64,000 nucleotides of DNA from contig NZ_JACBZY010000001.1 of assembly GCF_013408685.1 (NCBI RefSeq), positions 2,418,001 through 2,482,000 of the forward strand. The letters run 5' to 3'. This document shows, piece by piece, positions 27,032-35,548 of this stretch. Position 1 is the stretch's first letter; every line of letters begins with the position of its first letter. The translations under genes were made by a program, and so were the position numbers. The stretch comes from Schumannella luteola (lineage in GTDB: Bacteria; Actinomycetota; Actinomycetes; Actinomycetales; Microbacteriaceae). The notes under the pieces were generated by a model that did no database searches, was not told where the DNA came from, and saw nothing but the letters and a program-made list of their open reading frames with translations.

Positions 27032-27313
27032 GTGGACTTCCAGGGCAGAACTCAGGACCCCGACCAGGGCGGCGCCGGCGGCATCGATGTGCTCGACCGC
27101 GAGCTCGAGCAGCTGCTCGAGGACGCGCAGCTCGAAGAGGGCGACCACGAGCGCTTCTCCCACTACGTGAAGAAGGAGAAGATCCTCGAGTCGGCGCTCT
27201 CCGGCAAGCCGGTCAAGGCGCTCTGCGGCAAGAAGTGGATCCCGGGTCGCGACCCGGAGAAGTTCCCGGTCTGCCCCGACTGCCAGCGCATCTACGAGCG
27301 GATGAAGCACTGA
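27032..27313 (+). CDS. DUF3039 domain-containing protein
   Basis: This is a 93-residue actinobacterial protein of unknown function. The C-terminal part carries four potential metal ligands: 'ALCGKKW' and 'FPVCPDCQRIYE'. It begins 5 nt after the permease stop at GTG 27032 and probably shares its transcript. The N-terminal half is acidic. Zinc binding is inferred from the Cys pattern. Confidence 0.88.
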   Translation: MDFQGRTQDPDQGGAGGIDVLDRELEQLLEDAQLEEGDHERFSHYVKKEKILESALSGKPVKALCGKKWIPGRDPEKFPVCPDCQRIYERMKH

Positions 27314-27395
27314 CCCGCTGATCGTCCGGCGCCGCATGCGCGCCGCGCGAGGAGCCGGGCGTCAGCGGTCGCAGGACGGCCGTGCCGCATCCCGC

Positions 27396-28688
27396 TCAGC
27401 GGTAGACGGTCGGGATGGCGGCGTCGCCGCGGGCGAGCGACTGCGCCTCGACCGGCAGCTCGGCGATCGCGCTGGCGTGGTGCTGTCGCGCCCGGAGCGT
27501 GCCCTCTGCGCCCAGCGCGTCCTCGTCGACGACGCCGTCGCGCACGAGGTCGACCAGCAGCATCCGCCCGGCATCCGCGCCGACCGGGGGGTCCTCGACG
27601 TAGATCGTCTCCTCGACCGCCACGCCGTCGACGAGACGGCGCACCGGCTGTTTGCGGCCGCCGACGGTCGCCTTCGCCTCGGACTTCTTGCCGACGCTGA
27701 CCCACGCGCCGTCGCCGTCATGATGGGCGACCAGCTTGTAGACCATGCCGGCGGCGACAGCGCCCGAGCCGGTCACCAGCGCGGTGCCGACGCCGTAGGA
27801 GTCGACCGGCGCCGAGCGCAGGCCCGCGATCGCGAACTCGTCGAGATCGTTGGTCACGGTGATCGTCGTGCGCGTCGCGCCGAGTCGGTCGAGCTGCGCG
27901 CGCACGGCGGCGACGGTGGGCGCGAGGTCGCCCGAGTCGATGCGCACGGCGCCGAGCTCCGGTCCGGCGACCCGCACTGCCGTCGCGACGCCCTCGGTGA
28001 TGTCGTAGGTGTCGACCAGCAGGGTCGTGCCGACGCCGAGCGCGTCGATCTGCGCTTGGAACGCCTGCTGCTCGCTGTCGTGCAGCAGGGTGAAGGCGTG
28101 CGCGGCTGTGCCCATCGTCGGGATGCCCCACGTGCGTCCCGCCTCGAGGTTGCTGGTCGCGCGGAAGCCGGCGATGAAGGCGGCGCGGGCGGCGGCGACG
28201 GCCGAGCGCTCGCCGGTGCGGCGTGATCCCATGTCGGCGAGGGGGCGGCCGTCGGCGGCGGAGACCATGCGCGCGGCGGCGCTCGCCACGGCGGAGTCGT
28301 AGTTGAACACGCTCAGTGCGAGAGTCTCGACGATGACCCCCTCGGCGAAGCCTCCCTCGACGACCAGCAGCGGGGATCCGGGGAAGTAGAGCTCGCCCTC
28401 GCGATAGCCGTGCACCTGACCGGTGAAACGGAAGTCGGCGAGGAAGTCGACCGTCGGGGCCGACACGACGTTCTCGCGGCGCAGCCAGTCGAGCTCGGCC
28501 TCGCCGAAGCGGAAGTCGCGCAGCAGCTCGAGGAAGCGCCCGGTGCCGGCGACCACGCCGTAGCGGCGACCGGCGGGGAGGCGGCGGGCGAACAGCTCGA
28601 AGACGCTCGGACGCAGGTGGCGGCCGTCGCGCAGCGCCGCGTCGATCATCGTGAGCTCGTAGCGGTCGGTCAGCAGCGCGCTGGTCAT
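27396..28688 (-). CDS. pncB: Nicotinate phosphoribosyltransferase
   Basis: This 430-residue enzyme (EC 6.3.4.21) makes nicotinate mononucleotide from nicotinate, PRPP and ATP in the NAD salvage pathway. Family features: N-terminal '[11 protein letters not shown]', '[19 protein letters not shown]', '[20 protein letters not shown]' and the phosphate-binding '[10 protein letters not shown]'. Length is normal. The ATG follows TAGGCT by 6 nt. It is convergent with the DUF3039 gene and divergent from murI. Confidence 0.95.
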   Translation of the reverse strand: MTSALLTDRYELTMIDAALRDGRHLRPSVFELFARRLPAGRRYGVVAGTGRFLELLRDFRFGEAELDWLRRENVVSAPTVDFLADFRFTGQVHGYREGELYFPGSPLLVVEGGFAEGVIVETLALSVFNYDSAVASAAARMVSAADGRPLADMGSRRTGERSAVAAARAAFIAGFRATSNLEAGRTWGIPTMGTAAHAFTLLHDSEQQAFQAQIDALGVGTTLLVDTYDITEGVATAVRVAGPELGAVRIDSGDLAPTVAAVRAQLDRLGATRTTITVTNDLDEFAIAGLRSAPVDSYGVGTALVTGSGAVAAGMVYKLVAHHDGDGAWVSVGKKSEAKATVGGRKQPVRRLVDGVAVEETIYVEDPPVGADAGRMLLVDLVRDGVVDEDALGAEGTLRARQHHASAIAELPVEAQSLARGDAAIPTVYR

Positions 28689-28694
28689 GGGGCG

Positions 28695-28700
28695 AGCCTA
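28695..28700 (-). promoter_or_regulatory. -10 element of pncB (TAGGCT)
   Basis: TAGGCT on minus, 6 nt before ATG 28688. Confidence 0.6.
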
Positions 28701-28824
28701 GGACGCGCGGTTCACGGCGCGCACGGTCGGCACGCGGGCGCACTGCGCACGACGGGTGGTCGGCACCCACGCACGCTGCGCACGGCGCGCGGTCCCGCTC
28801 GGCGGGCGCCCACCGGCCGACGAC

Positions 28825-28830
28825 TAGGCT
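28825..28830 (+). promoter_or_regulatory. -10 element of murI (TAGGCT)
   Basis: TAGGCT, 8 nt before GTG 28839; shares the 150-bp divergent region with pncB. Confidence 0.55.
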
Positions 28831-28838
28831 CGGACGAC

Positions 28839-29711
28839 GTGACACCCGCTCCCGCGCCCGACGCCCCGATCGGCGTGTTCGACAGCGGTGTCGGCGGTCT
28901 GACGGTGGCCCGCGCGATCCTCGACCAGCTGCCGCGCGAATCCATGCTCTACGTCGGCGACACGGCGCACAGCCCCTACGGCCCCAAGCCGATCGCCGAC
29001 GTGCGCCGCTACGCCCTCGAAGTGCTCGACGACCTGGTCGCCCGCGGGGTGAAGGCTCTCGTGATCGCCTGCAACACCGCCTCCGCCGCCATGCTGCGGG
29101 ACGCGCGCGAGCGCTTCGAGCAGGGCTACGGCATCCCCGTCATCGAGGTGATCCAGCCCGCGGTGCGCGCCGCCGTGCGCAACACCCGCAACGGCCACAT
29201 CGGCGTGATCGGCACCGAGGGCACGATCAAGTCGCGCGCCTACGAGGATGCCTTCGCGGCCGCCGCGCACATCCGCCTCACCACAGCGGCGTGCCCGCGC
29301 TTCGTCGAGTTCGTCGAGGCCGGCGTCACGAGCGGCCCCGAGCTCTTCGCCGTCGCCGAGCAGTACCTCGCGCCGCTGCGCGACGCCGGCATCGACACCC
29401 TCGTGCTCGGCTGCACGCACTATCCGCTGCTCGCCGCCGCGATCTCCTACGTCATGGGCCCCGATGTCACCCTCGTCTCGAGCGCCGACGAGACCGCCGC
29501 CGATCTCTATCGCGTGCTCGTCTCGCACGACATCGCCGCGACCGGCGACGCCGCCCCGGCGACGCGCGAGTTCGAAGCGACCGGCGCCGACGAGGTCGGC
29601 TTCCGCCGTCTCGCCGCCCGCTTCCTCGGGCCCGAGGTCACGCACGTCGAGACCTTCGAGACCGGCACGATCCCGATCCACCGCATCCCGCAACCGGAAG
29701 GACCCCGATGA
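28839..29711 (+). CDS. murI: Glutamate racemase
   Basis: This 290-residue cytosolic enzyme (EC 5.1.1.3) supplies D-glutamate for peptidoglycan. The two catalytic cysteines are visible in 'VIACNTASA' and '[11 protein letters not shown]', and the substrate loop is '[12 protein letters not shown]'. GTG 28839 is chosen over longer in-frame starts because the homology begins just after it and a -10 lies just before. It overlaps rph by 4 nt; murI-rph-rdgB form an operon. Confidence 0.95.
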   Translation: MTPAPAPDAPIGVFDSGVGGLTVARAILDQLPRESMLYVGDTAHSPYGPKPIADVRRYALEVLDDLVARGVKALVIACNTASAAMLRDARERFEQGYGIPVIEVIQPAVRAAVRNTRNGHIGVIGTEGTIKSRAYEDAFAAAAHIRLTTAACPRFVEFVEAGVTSGPELFAVAEQYLAPLRDAGIDTLVLGCTHYPLLAAAISYVMGPDVTLVSSADETAADLYRVLVSHDIAATGDAAPATREFEATGADEVGFRRLAARFLGPEVTHVETFETGTIPIHRIPQPEGPR

Positions 29712-30496
29712 CCGACAGCACCGCAACCGGACCCCGCGCCGACGGCCGCGCGCACGACCAGCTGCGCCCGGTCACGATCGAGCGCGGATGGAGCGAGCAG
29801 GCGGAGGGCAGCGCGCTGATCTCCTTCGGCCGCACCAAGGTGCTCTGCACCGCCTCGTTCACGAACGGCGTGCCGCGCTGGCTCACCGGCAAGGGCCGCG
29901 GCTGGGTCACCGCCGAGTACTCGATGCTGCCGCGCTCGACCAACGACCGCATGGACCGCGAGGCCGTGAAGGGCAAGATCGGCGGCCGCACGCACGAGAT
30001 CTCGCGTCTCATCGGCCGCAGCCTGCGGGCCGTGATCGACACCAAGGCGCTCGGCGAGAACACGATCGTGCTCGACTGCGACGTGCTGCAGGCCGACGGC
30101 GGCACGCGCACCGCGGCGATCACCGGCGCCTATGTGGCGCTGGCGGATGCGATCGAGTGGGGTCGTGAGAAGGGCTTCATCGGCAAGAAGGCCGTCGCGC
30201 TGACCGACTCGGTGTCGGCCATCAGCGTGGGCATCGTCAAGGGCGAGCCGCTGCTCGACCTCATGTACACCGAGGACTCGACGGCCGAGACCGACATGAA
30301 CATCGTCGCGACCGGACGCGGCCTCTTCGTCGAGGTGCAGGGCACCGCCGAGGGCGCGCCCTTCGACAAGGCCGAGCTCGACCGCCTGCTCGAGCTGGGC
30401 CTCGCCGGCACCGCCGAGCTGACCCGCCTGCAGCGCGCCGCACTCGGACTCGAGGGCGACGCGATCGCCGAGGCGCTCGGCCGGATCGGCAGCTGA
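29708..30496 (+). CDS. rph: Ribonuclease PH
   Basis: This 262-residue phosphorolytic 3' exoribonuclease trims tRNA 3' ends. Typical segments: '[13 protein letters not shown]', '[19 protein letters not shown]' and '[16 protein letters not shown]', with the phosphate-site Arg in the second. The N-terminus is extended by about 15 residues. The ATG overlaps the murI stop and rdgB starts 2 nt after its stop. Confidence 0.95.
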   Translation: MTDSTATGPRADGRAHDQLRPVTIERGWSEQAEGSALISFGRTKVLCTASFTNGVPRWLTGKGRGWVTAEYSMLPRSTNDRMDREAVKGKIGGRTHEISRLIGRSLRAVIDTKALGENTIVLDCDVLQADGGTRTAAITGAYVALADAIEWGREKGFIGKKAVALTDSVSAISVGIVKGEPLLDLMYTEDSTAETDMNIVATGRGLFVEVQGTAEGAPFDKAELDRLLELGLAGTAELTRLQRAALGLEGDAIAEALGRIGS

Positions 30497-30498
30497 CG

Positions 30499-31089
30499 AT
30501 GCAGGTCGTGCTCGCCACGCACAACGCGCACAAGGTCGAGGAGCTGCGGCGCATCCTCGGCGACCGGCTGGGCGAGCACGAGCTCGTCGGCTACGACGGA
30601 CCCGAGCCGGTGGAAGACGGCGACACCTTCGCGGCGAACGCGCTCATCAAGGCGCGGGCGGCGGCCGAGCACACGGGTCTGCCGGCGATCGCCGACGACT
30701 CGGGGATCGCGGTGGATGCGCTGGGCGGCGCTCCCGGCATCCACTCGGCGCGGTACGCCGGAACCCGCGACGACGGCGACAACCTGCGCCTGCTGCTGAC
30801 GAACCTCGCGGGGATCGCCGACCGGCGCGCCGCATTCGTCTGCGCGGCGGCCTTCGTGCTGCCGGGCGAGGGCGGCACGGTCGAGCACGTCGAGGAGAGC
30901 CGCTGGCCGGGCGATGTGCTGGAGGCGGCAGCCGGCGTCGGCGGCTTCGGCTACGACCCGATCTTCCGACCCGAGGGCGAGACGCGCAGCGCCGCCGAGC
31001 TCACGGCCGACGAGAAGAACGCGGTGAGCCACCGTGCGCAGGCCTTCGGCGCCCTGATCGGATTCGTGCGCTCTACCCTGGACGCGTGA
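30499..31089 (+). CDS. rdgB: Non-canonical purine NTP pyrophosphatase (RdgB/HAM1)
   Basis: This 196-residue enzyme hydrolyses dITP, dXTP and related nucleotides to keep them out of DNA. Signature parts: 'LATHNAHKVEELRRIL' (substrate Thr-His-Asn start), 'AIADDSGIAVDALGGAPG' and 'GGFGYDPIF'. It sits directly downstream of rph, a conserved actinobacterial order. The 3' end contains the -10 of the next gene. Confidence 0.95.
   Translation: MQVVLATHNAHKVEELRRILGDRLGEHELVGYDGPEPVEDGDTFAANALIKARAAAEHTGLPAIADDSGIAVDALGGAPGIHSARYAGTRDDGDNLRLLLTNLAGIADRRAAFVCAAAFVLPGEGGTVEHVEESRWPGDVLEAAAGVGGFGYDPIFRPEGETRSAAELTADEKNAVSHRAQAFGALIGFVRSTLDA
31074..31079 (+). promoter_or_regulatory. -10 element of DtxR-type regulator gene (TACCCT)
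   Basis: TACCCT inside the 3' end of rdgB, 6 nt before GTG 31086, so the regulator can be made apart from the murI-rph-rdgB operon. Confidence 0.5.
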
Positions 31090-31742
31090 GTCCGGCCAGC
31101 AGCGAGCACGGCGCGACGCGGGTCTCCCGCACGCCCAGTCAGGTCGTCGAGGACTACCTCAAGGTCATCTACGGCCACACCGAGTGGCAGCACGAGCCGA
31201 TCACCCCGAAGCGTCTGGGGGAGCGACTCGGCCTCGCGCCGTCGTCGGTCACCGAGACCGTGAAGCGACTGACGGCGCAGGGCCTCGTCGAGCATCCTCG
31301 CTATGGCGCGATCGCGCTCACCGCGGCGGGGGAGGCCGAGGCGCTGCGCATGGTGCGACGCCATCGCCTCGTCGAGACCTGGCTCGTGCAGGAGTACGGC
31401 TACGGCTGGGACGAGGTGCACGACGAGGCCGAGGTGCTCGAGCACGCGCTGAGCGACCGGATGCTCGACCTCATCGATGCGCGACTGGGGTATCCCGAGC
31501 GCGACCCGCACGGCGACCCGATACCCGATTCCGAGGGCGCGGTGCCGGCGACGCGGGGCTTCCTGCTGGCCGAGCTGACCCGCGGGGTCGTCGGCGTCGT
31601 CACCCGGATCAGCGACGAGGATCCCGCGGTGCTGCGCGAGCTGACCGCACGGGGGATCGGCCTCGATTCGTCGGTGCGCGCGGGCGACGTGTCGATGGAT
31701 GCGGAGAACGCGGTCTGGGTGGTCGTCGACTCGCCGGAGTGA
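31086..31742 (+). CDS. DtxR/MntR-family metal-dependent transcriptional regulator
   Basis: This 218-residue regulator has an N-terminal winged helix (residues 15-75, 'TPKRLGERLGLAPSSVTETV'), a dimer/metal domain with likely ligands in 'RRHRLVETWL' and 'DEVHDEAEVLEH', and a C-terminal SH3-like domain. The GTG overlaps the rdgB stop. The next gene is an NRAMP manganese transporter, and the 56 bp between them carry two operator-like palindromes. The most likely role is Mn(II)-dependent repression of that transporter. Confidence 0.9.
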   Translation: MSPASSEHGATRVSRTPSQVVEDYLKVIYGHTEWQHEPITPKRLGERLGLAPSSVTETVKRLTAQGLVEHPRYGAIALTAAGEAEALRMVRRHRLVETWLVQEYGYGWDEVHDEAEVLEHALSDRMLDLIDARLGYPERDPHGDPIPDSEGAVPATRGFLLAELTRGVVGVVTRISDEDPAVLRELTARGIGLDSSVRAGDVSMDAENAVWVVVDSPE

Positions 31743-31745
31743 TAG

Positions 31746-31783
31746 TTTCGGCGCACCGAAATCATGATTTTGGTCGACCGAAA
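31746..31783 (+). promoter_or_regulatory. Paired operators and promoter of the NRAMP transporter gene
   Basis: TTTCGGCGCACCGAAA (31746-31761) is a perfect palindrome with 4-nt centre. TTTTGGTCGACCGAAA (31768-31783) is a near copy (12 of 16 identical), 22 bp on. CATGAT (31763-31768) between them is a plausible -10. Two DtxR-type dimers bound here would block the promoter. The sites are new to this annotation; binding is inferred from the adjacent regulator gene. Confidence 0.65.
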
Positions 31784-31798
31784 GATCTGCGAGGCCCG

Positions 31799-33115
31799 AT
31801 GAGCTCCGACACCCGTGCCCCCTCGACGGCGGAGGAGGGCGACCGCGCGCGCCACGCCGGCGGCACGGCTGGCGCGACCGGCGGGTCCGGCGCGCGCGGC
31901 GCGGCCTCGACCGGCCGGCTGATCCTCCTGCTCGGACCCGCGCTCGTCGCCGGGGTCGCCTACCTCGACCCGGGCAACGTCGCCAGCAACATGAGCGCCG
32001 GCGCCCGCTACGGCTACCTGCTGGTCTGGGTCGTCGTCGGGGCCAACCTCATCGCCTGGCTCGTGCAGTACCTCTCGGCGAAGCTCGGGCTCGTCACCGG
32101 CGAGAGCCTGCCCAGCATCCTCGGGCAGCGCCTCCGCTCGCCCTGGGCCCGCCGCGCCTACTGGCTGCAGGCCGAGGTGGTCGCGATGGCGACCGACGTG
32201 GCCGAGATCGTCGGCGGCGCGATCGCGCTCAACCTGCTCTTCGGGTTGCCGCTGCTGGCCGGCGGGTTCATCACCGGCGCCGTCTCGCTGCTGCTGCTCG
32301 CCCTGCACGGGTCGGGCCGGGGGCGGTCGTTCGAGCGCATCGTGATCGGGCTCGTCGCGATCATCGGCATCGGGTTCTGCGCCGGGGTGGTCGTCGCGCC
32401 GCCCTCGGCGGGCGGCGTGCTCGCCGGACTCGTGCCGCGCTTCGCCGACGCCGACTCGGTGCTGCTCGCCGCATCCGTGCTCGGCGCCACCGTGATGCCG
32501 CACGCCATCTACGCCCACTCGGCCCTCACCCGCGACCGGTTCGGCGCCGTCGAGCCGGCTCGACTGCCGCGGGTGCTGCGCGCGACGCGCATCGACGTGA
32601 CCGTCGCGCTCGCGATCGCCGGCACGATCAACGTCGCGATCCTCGTGCTCGCCGCCGCGACCCTGCAGGGCGTCGGCGGAACCGAGACGCTCGAGGGCGC
32701 GCACGCCGCGCTCCGCGACGCGCTCGGGCCCGTCGTCGCGACCCTGTTCGCCGTCGGGCTGCTCGCCTCCGGACTGGCGTCGAGCTCGGTCGGCGCCTAC
32801 GCCGGCGCCGAGATCATGCGCGGGCTGCTGCGCGTGCGCATCCCGCTGCTCGCCCGTCGGGCCGTGACGCTCATCCCGGCGCTCGCGATCATCGCGAGCG
32901 GGGTCGAGCCGACGCTCGCCCTGGTGATCTCGCAGGTCGTGCTGTCGTTCGGCATCCCGTTCGCGCTCATCCCTCTCGCGGTGCTGACGGCACGCCGATC
33001 GGTGCTCGGGGGTGCGGTCAACCGCTGGTGGACGACCGTGCTGGCGGTCGCCGCCGTCGCGCTACTCAGCGCGCTCAACGTCGTGCTGGTGGTGCTGCTG
33101 CTCGCGGGCGGCTGA
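31799..33115 (+). CDS. mntH: NRAMP-family divalent metal (Mn) transporter
   Basis: This 438-residue proton-coupled importer of Mn(II)/Fe(II) has about 11 transmembrane helices. The helix-1 metal motif 'DPGN' ('AYLDPGNVASNM') and the helix-6 motif 'MPHAIYAHS' are intact, including the Asp, Asn and Met ligands (Asn to Ala-Ile in the MPHN-type loop is common). A 36-residue polar Gly/Ala head precedes helix 1. It is transcribed from the operator-bearing promoter upstream. Confidence 0.9.
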   Translation: MSSDTRAPSTAEEGDRARHAGGTAGATGGSGARGAASTGRLILLLGPALVAGVAYLDPGNVASNMSAGARYGYLLVWVVVGANLIAWLVQYLSAKLGLVTGESLPSILGQRLRSPWARRAYWLQAEVVAMATDVAEIVGGAIALNLLFGLPLLAGGFITGAVSLLLLALHGSGRGRSFERIVIGLVAIIGIGFCAGVVVAPPSAGGVLAGLVPRFADADSVLLAASVLGATVMPHAIYAHSALTRDRFGAVEPARLPRVLRATRIDVTVALAIAGTINVAILVLAAATLQGVGGTETLEGAHAALRDALGPVVATLFAVGLLASGLASSSVGAYAGAEIMRGLLRVRIPLLARRAVTLIPALAIIASGVEPTLALVISQVVLSFGIPFALIPLAVLTARRSVLGGAVNRWWTTVLAVAAVALLSALNVVLVVLLLAGG

Positions 33116-33142
33116 GCCGCGGCGTCAGCGCCAGCGTCAGAG

Positions 33143-33163
33143 CCTGAGCGTCGCGACGTCAGC
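33143..33163. terminator. Possible bidirectional terminator between mntH and dedA
   Basis: CTGA-G-CGTCGCGACG-TCAG (33144-33162) is a palindrome with one inserted G, in a tract of GCGTCAG repeats (33122, 33134, 33171) between two convergent stops. No U-run follows. Confidence 0.35.
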
Positions 33164-33173
33164 GCGTCGGGCG

Positions 33174-33929
33174 TCAGGCCTGGGGAGCGCCGTCGTCGTC
33201 GAGCTTCAGGCTGAGCGACTCGCCCGAGGCGGCCGCATCCTGGCCGGCGAGGCGCGCCTTCTTCGCCTTGCGGAACGACTGGATCGTGTGGAACACCGTC
33301 GGCACCACCGCGAGCAGCACGGCCGCGAGCAGGATGACGTCGATGTAGCTCGTGACGAAGTCGGCCAGCGGCTTGAAGTAGCCGAGCACGAAGCCGCCGA
33401 ACGTCAGCCCGGCGCCCCAGATCAGGGCGCCGATGGCGTTGAACAGCGAGTAGCGCTTGTAGTTCATGTGCGCGACGCCGGCGGCGATCGGCGCGAAGGT
33501 GCGCACGACCGGCACGAAACGGGCGGCGATGACCGCGAAGGGCCCGAAGCGCTCGAAGAACTTGTTGGTGCGCTCGACGTTCTCGCGGCTGAAGAGGCCG
33601 CTCTCCTTGCGCTCGAAGATACGCGGGCCCGCCTTGTGGCCGATGAAGTACCCGACTTCGCCCCCGATGAACGCGGCGGCGGCGATCGCGAGGCAGACCA
33701 GGTAGATCGGGATCTGGATGCCGGTTCCCGACGCGGTCATGGTGCCGGTGAAGGTCAGCAGGCCGGTGATGACGAGCAGCGTGTCGCCCGGCAGCACGAA
33801 GCCGACGAGCAGCGCCGTCTCGGCGAAGACGATCAGGCAGACGACCAGCAGCGCCCATGGCCCGGCGGCGACGATGATGCGCTCCGGGTCGAGGAACGGG
33901 ATCAGACCGGTGTGGATGGGAGGAATCAC
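33174..33929 (-). CDS. DedA-family membrane protein
   Basis: This 251-residue integral membrane protein has family features 'FAETALLVGFVLPGDTLLV', 'IGGEVGYFIGHKAGPRIF' and 'FGPFAVIAARFVPVVRTFAP'; the last holds the essential Arg residues. DedA proteins act in lipid scrambling and envelope homeostasis. Start is GTG 33929 with GGAG 7 nt upstream; a -10 TAGCCT lies at 33980-33985, giving a leader of about 45 nt. The C-terminal 30 residues are soluble and acidic. Confidence 0.9.
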   Translation of the reverse strand: MIPPIHTGLIPFLDPERIIVAAGPWALLVVCLIVFAETALLVGFVLPGDTLLVITGLLTFTGTMTASGTGIQIPIYLVCLAIAAAAFIGGEVGYFIGHKAGPRIFERKESGLFSRENVERTNKFFERFGPFAVIAARFVPVVRTFAPIAAGVAHMNYKRYSLFNAIGALIWGAGLTFGGFVLGYFKPLADFVTSYIDVILLAAVLLAVVPTVFHTIQSFRKAKKARLAGQDAAASGESLSLKLDDDGAPQA

Positions 33930-34122
33930 GAGAGCTCCGAAGGCGTCGGTCGCCGGGGCGATCGGCGGATAGTGAGGTCAGGCTACTCGCCGCAGCCTCG
34001 GAGAGAGCCCAGGGGAGCTGCAGAGTCGGGCAAAGTCATCCGCCAGACGTACGCGGGCGGCGCCGTGGTCTCGGTGCTCGGCTGCGCGAGCTGCCATCTC
34101 GCGCCCGAACGGGCCCCTCGTC

Positions 34123-34965
34123 TCATCGAGGTCCGCCCCCGCCGCCGGGCGCCGCGCCGGCGCTCGGCGTGGTCGTGGTGTCGACCCGCACGGTGAGTGA
34201 CGCGGCGTAGCCGGCATCCGCATTCCCCGTGATCGTGGCCATCTGCAGCGCGGCGCCGTCGTCGCCGAAGACGTTGTCGCTCGCGAGGCTGATCTGCGAC
34301 AGGTTGCGGGTCGACCCGTCGTAGGCGGAGCGCTGGTACACGGTCGTGAGCATGCTCTCGGGGAACGCCATCTGCGAGGTCGCGATCGCGTTGCCCGCGT
34401 CGGTGATGTCGGCGACGGTCGGATAGACCTCGAAGTGGATGTGCGTCCAGCGCCCGGTGTAGCAGCCCGGCACGATCGAGGTGAAGGTGACCTGCCCGTC
34501 GGCATCGGCGACCTGCACCCCGCGCAGCCAGTTCTCGTCGGTCACGCCGTCGGAGTAGAGCGAGTAGCGGCCCTGCGCGTCGCAGTGCCAGGCGTAGACG
34601 GCGACGCCCGCGAAGGGGGTGTCGCCGTTCGCCTGATCGGTCACGCGGAAGGTGAAGGTCAGCGGCACGCCCTCGACGGCGGCGCTCGAGCCGATGCTCG
34701 TGCGCAGGTCGGAGCGCACGATGCCCGACTGCTCGAGCACATCCGGGCCGTTGGAGCCGTCACCGGGGTACGGGCCGGCCGTCTCGTCGGGGATCTCGGC
34801 GGCCGGGAGCGCGCTGCTCGCAGTGGCGGACGTGCCCGCCGAGGGGGAGGCGCTCGCGGTGGCGGTGCTCGTGCCTCCGCCGGTCGAAGCGGTGCTCGTG
34901 CACGCAGCCAGCACGGTCGCGCCCAGACCGAGCCCGGCGACGCTGAAGATCGCGCGGCGGCTCAT
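34123..34965 (-). CDS. Intradiol ring-cleavage dioxygenase-like lipoprotein, N-terminus affected by a frameshift
   Basis: The uninterrupted frame gives 280 residues. It has twin Arg ('MSRRAIF'), a hydrophobic segment and lipobox 'LAAC' (Cys22), a Ser/Thr/Ala linker, then a dioxygenase fold with Fe ligand candidates in 'YAWHCD' and 'RWTHIHFEVYP'. The product is probably exported by Tat and lipid-anchored. Sequence upstream to 35040 continues in the same frame ('AYEGRLLARPDEEVVDQG'), as in homologues, but has no start codon. A good ATG with GAGGAG at 35087 is in another frame. One extra C in the run at 35053-35056 would join them. Confidence 0.82.
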   Translation of the reverse strand: MSRRAIFSVAGLGLGATVLAACTSTASTGGGTSTATASASPSAGTSATASSALPAAEIPDETAGPYPGDGSNGPDVLEQSGIVRSDLRTSIGSSAAVEGVPLTFTFRVTDQANGDTPFAGVAVYAWHCDAQGRYSLYSDGVTDENWLRGVQVADADGQVTFTSIVPGCYTGRWTHIHFEVYPTVADITDAGNAIATSQMAFPESMLTTVYQRSAYDGSTRNLSQISLASDNVFGDDGAALQMATITGNADAGYAASLTVRVDTTTTPSAGAAPGGGGGPR

Positions 34966-35087
34966 CAGGGTGCGCAGGTCGAATCCGGGCCCCTGGTCGA
35001 CGACCTCCTCGTCGGGTCGGGCCAGCAGGCGCCCCTCGTAGGCGGGACCGTCGGGGTCTGCTCGGGGTCGGGGATGCGGTGCGCCAT
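34966..35087 (-). pseudogene. Out-of-frame 5' part of the dioxygenase gene
   Basis: ATG 35087 behind GAGGAG starts 'MAHRIPDPEQTP' in one frame, and 'DGPAYEGRLLARPDEEVVDQ' continues in the frame of the downstream gene. The switch falls at the CCCC run (GGGG at 35053-35056 on +). Either a base was lost in the cell or in sequencing. Reading with one added C gives a protein of about 321 residues. Confidence 0.6.
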
Positions 35088-35218
35088 GACGGTCTCCTCG
35101 GCTCGGCCGCCGTGCGGGGCGGCGGGTTCGTGCGACGAGGATGACGGGTGCGGCTCTGCCGCGGCCCTGCGTCGGCTATGGCCTCGCTATGAGGTGCGGG
35201 GAGGTCGGTGGATCCGAG

Positions 35219-35300
35219 TGCGGAAGGTGGGACTCGAACCCACACGCCTCTCGGCACAGGAACCTAAATCCTGCGTGTCTACCGGTTTCACCACTCCCGC
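35219..35300 (-). tRNA. tRNA-Leu (anticodon UAG)
   Basis: The acceptor stem GCGGGAG pairs with CTTCCGC (one G.U). A T-loop GTTCGAGTC and a long variable arm make it a class II tRNA. The anticodon loop TTTAGGT gives UAG, reading CUN codons, with A as discriminator base. CCA is not encoded. Confidence 0.95.
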
Positions 35301-35310
35301 GAGCGCGCTC

Positions 35311-35316
35311 AGTCTA
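35311..35316 (-). promoter_or_regulatory. -10 element of tRNA-Leu gene (TAGACT)
   Basis: TAGACT on minus, 10 nt before the mature 5' end. The same hexamer precedes smpB and ssrA. Confidence 0.55.
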
Positions 35317-35433
35317 GGGCTGGCCGGCGGCTGGGGCGGCGGCGCCGCCGTCGTGCGCCCGCCCGGCGAGGGGGTGATTCTGTCCCTGATCGCTTGCCCG
35401 CCGCGCCACGCCGCGCGCACACTTCGCTCAGCG

Positions 35434-35493
35434 CATCCGGTGGCCCCACTCCTCGAACCCGCCGAACCTGCAGGGGAGTGGGGTCACCGGATG
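35434..35493. repeat. Long inverted repeat upstream of the glycosylase gene
   Basis: Arms 35434-35452 (CATCCGGTGGCCCCACTCC) and 35475-35493 pair at 18 of 19 positions across a 22-nt spacer. It lies between the divergent tRNA-Leu and alkA-like genes. Three copies of GATGTCGT follow (35490-35497, 35506-35513, 35519-35526). It could be a cruciform, a regulator site or a mobile-element relic. Confidence 0.7.
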
Positions 35494-35536
35494 TCGTCGG
35501 CGCCCGATGTCGTGGGCGGATGTCGTGAGCGCCGGG

Positions 35537-35542
35537 CAGGAT
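35537..35542 (+). promoter_or_regulatory. -10 element of AlkA-like gene (CAGGAT)
   Basis: CAGGAT, 6 nt before GTG 35549; it supports that start over the ATG 42 nt upstream. Confidence 0.45.
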
Positions 35543-35548
35543 CGTCAC

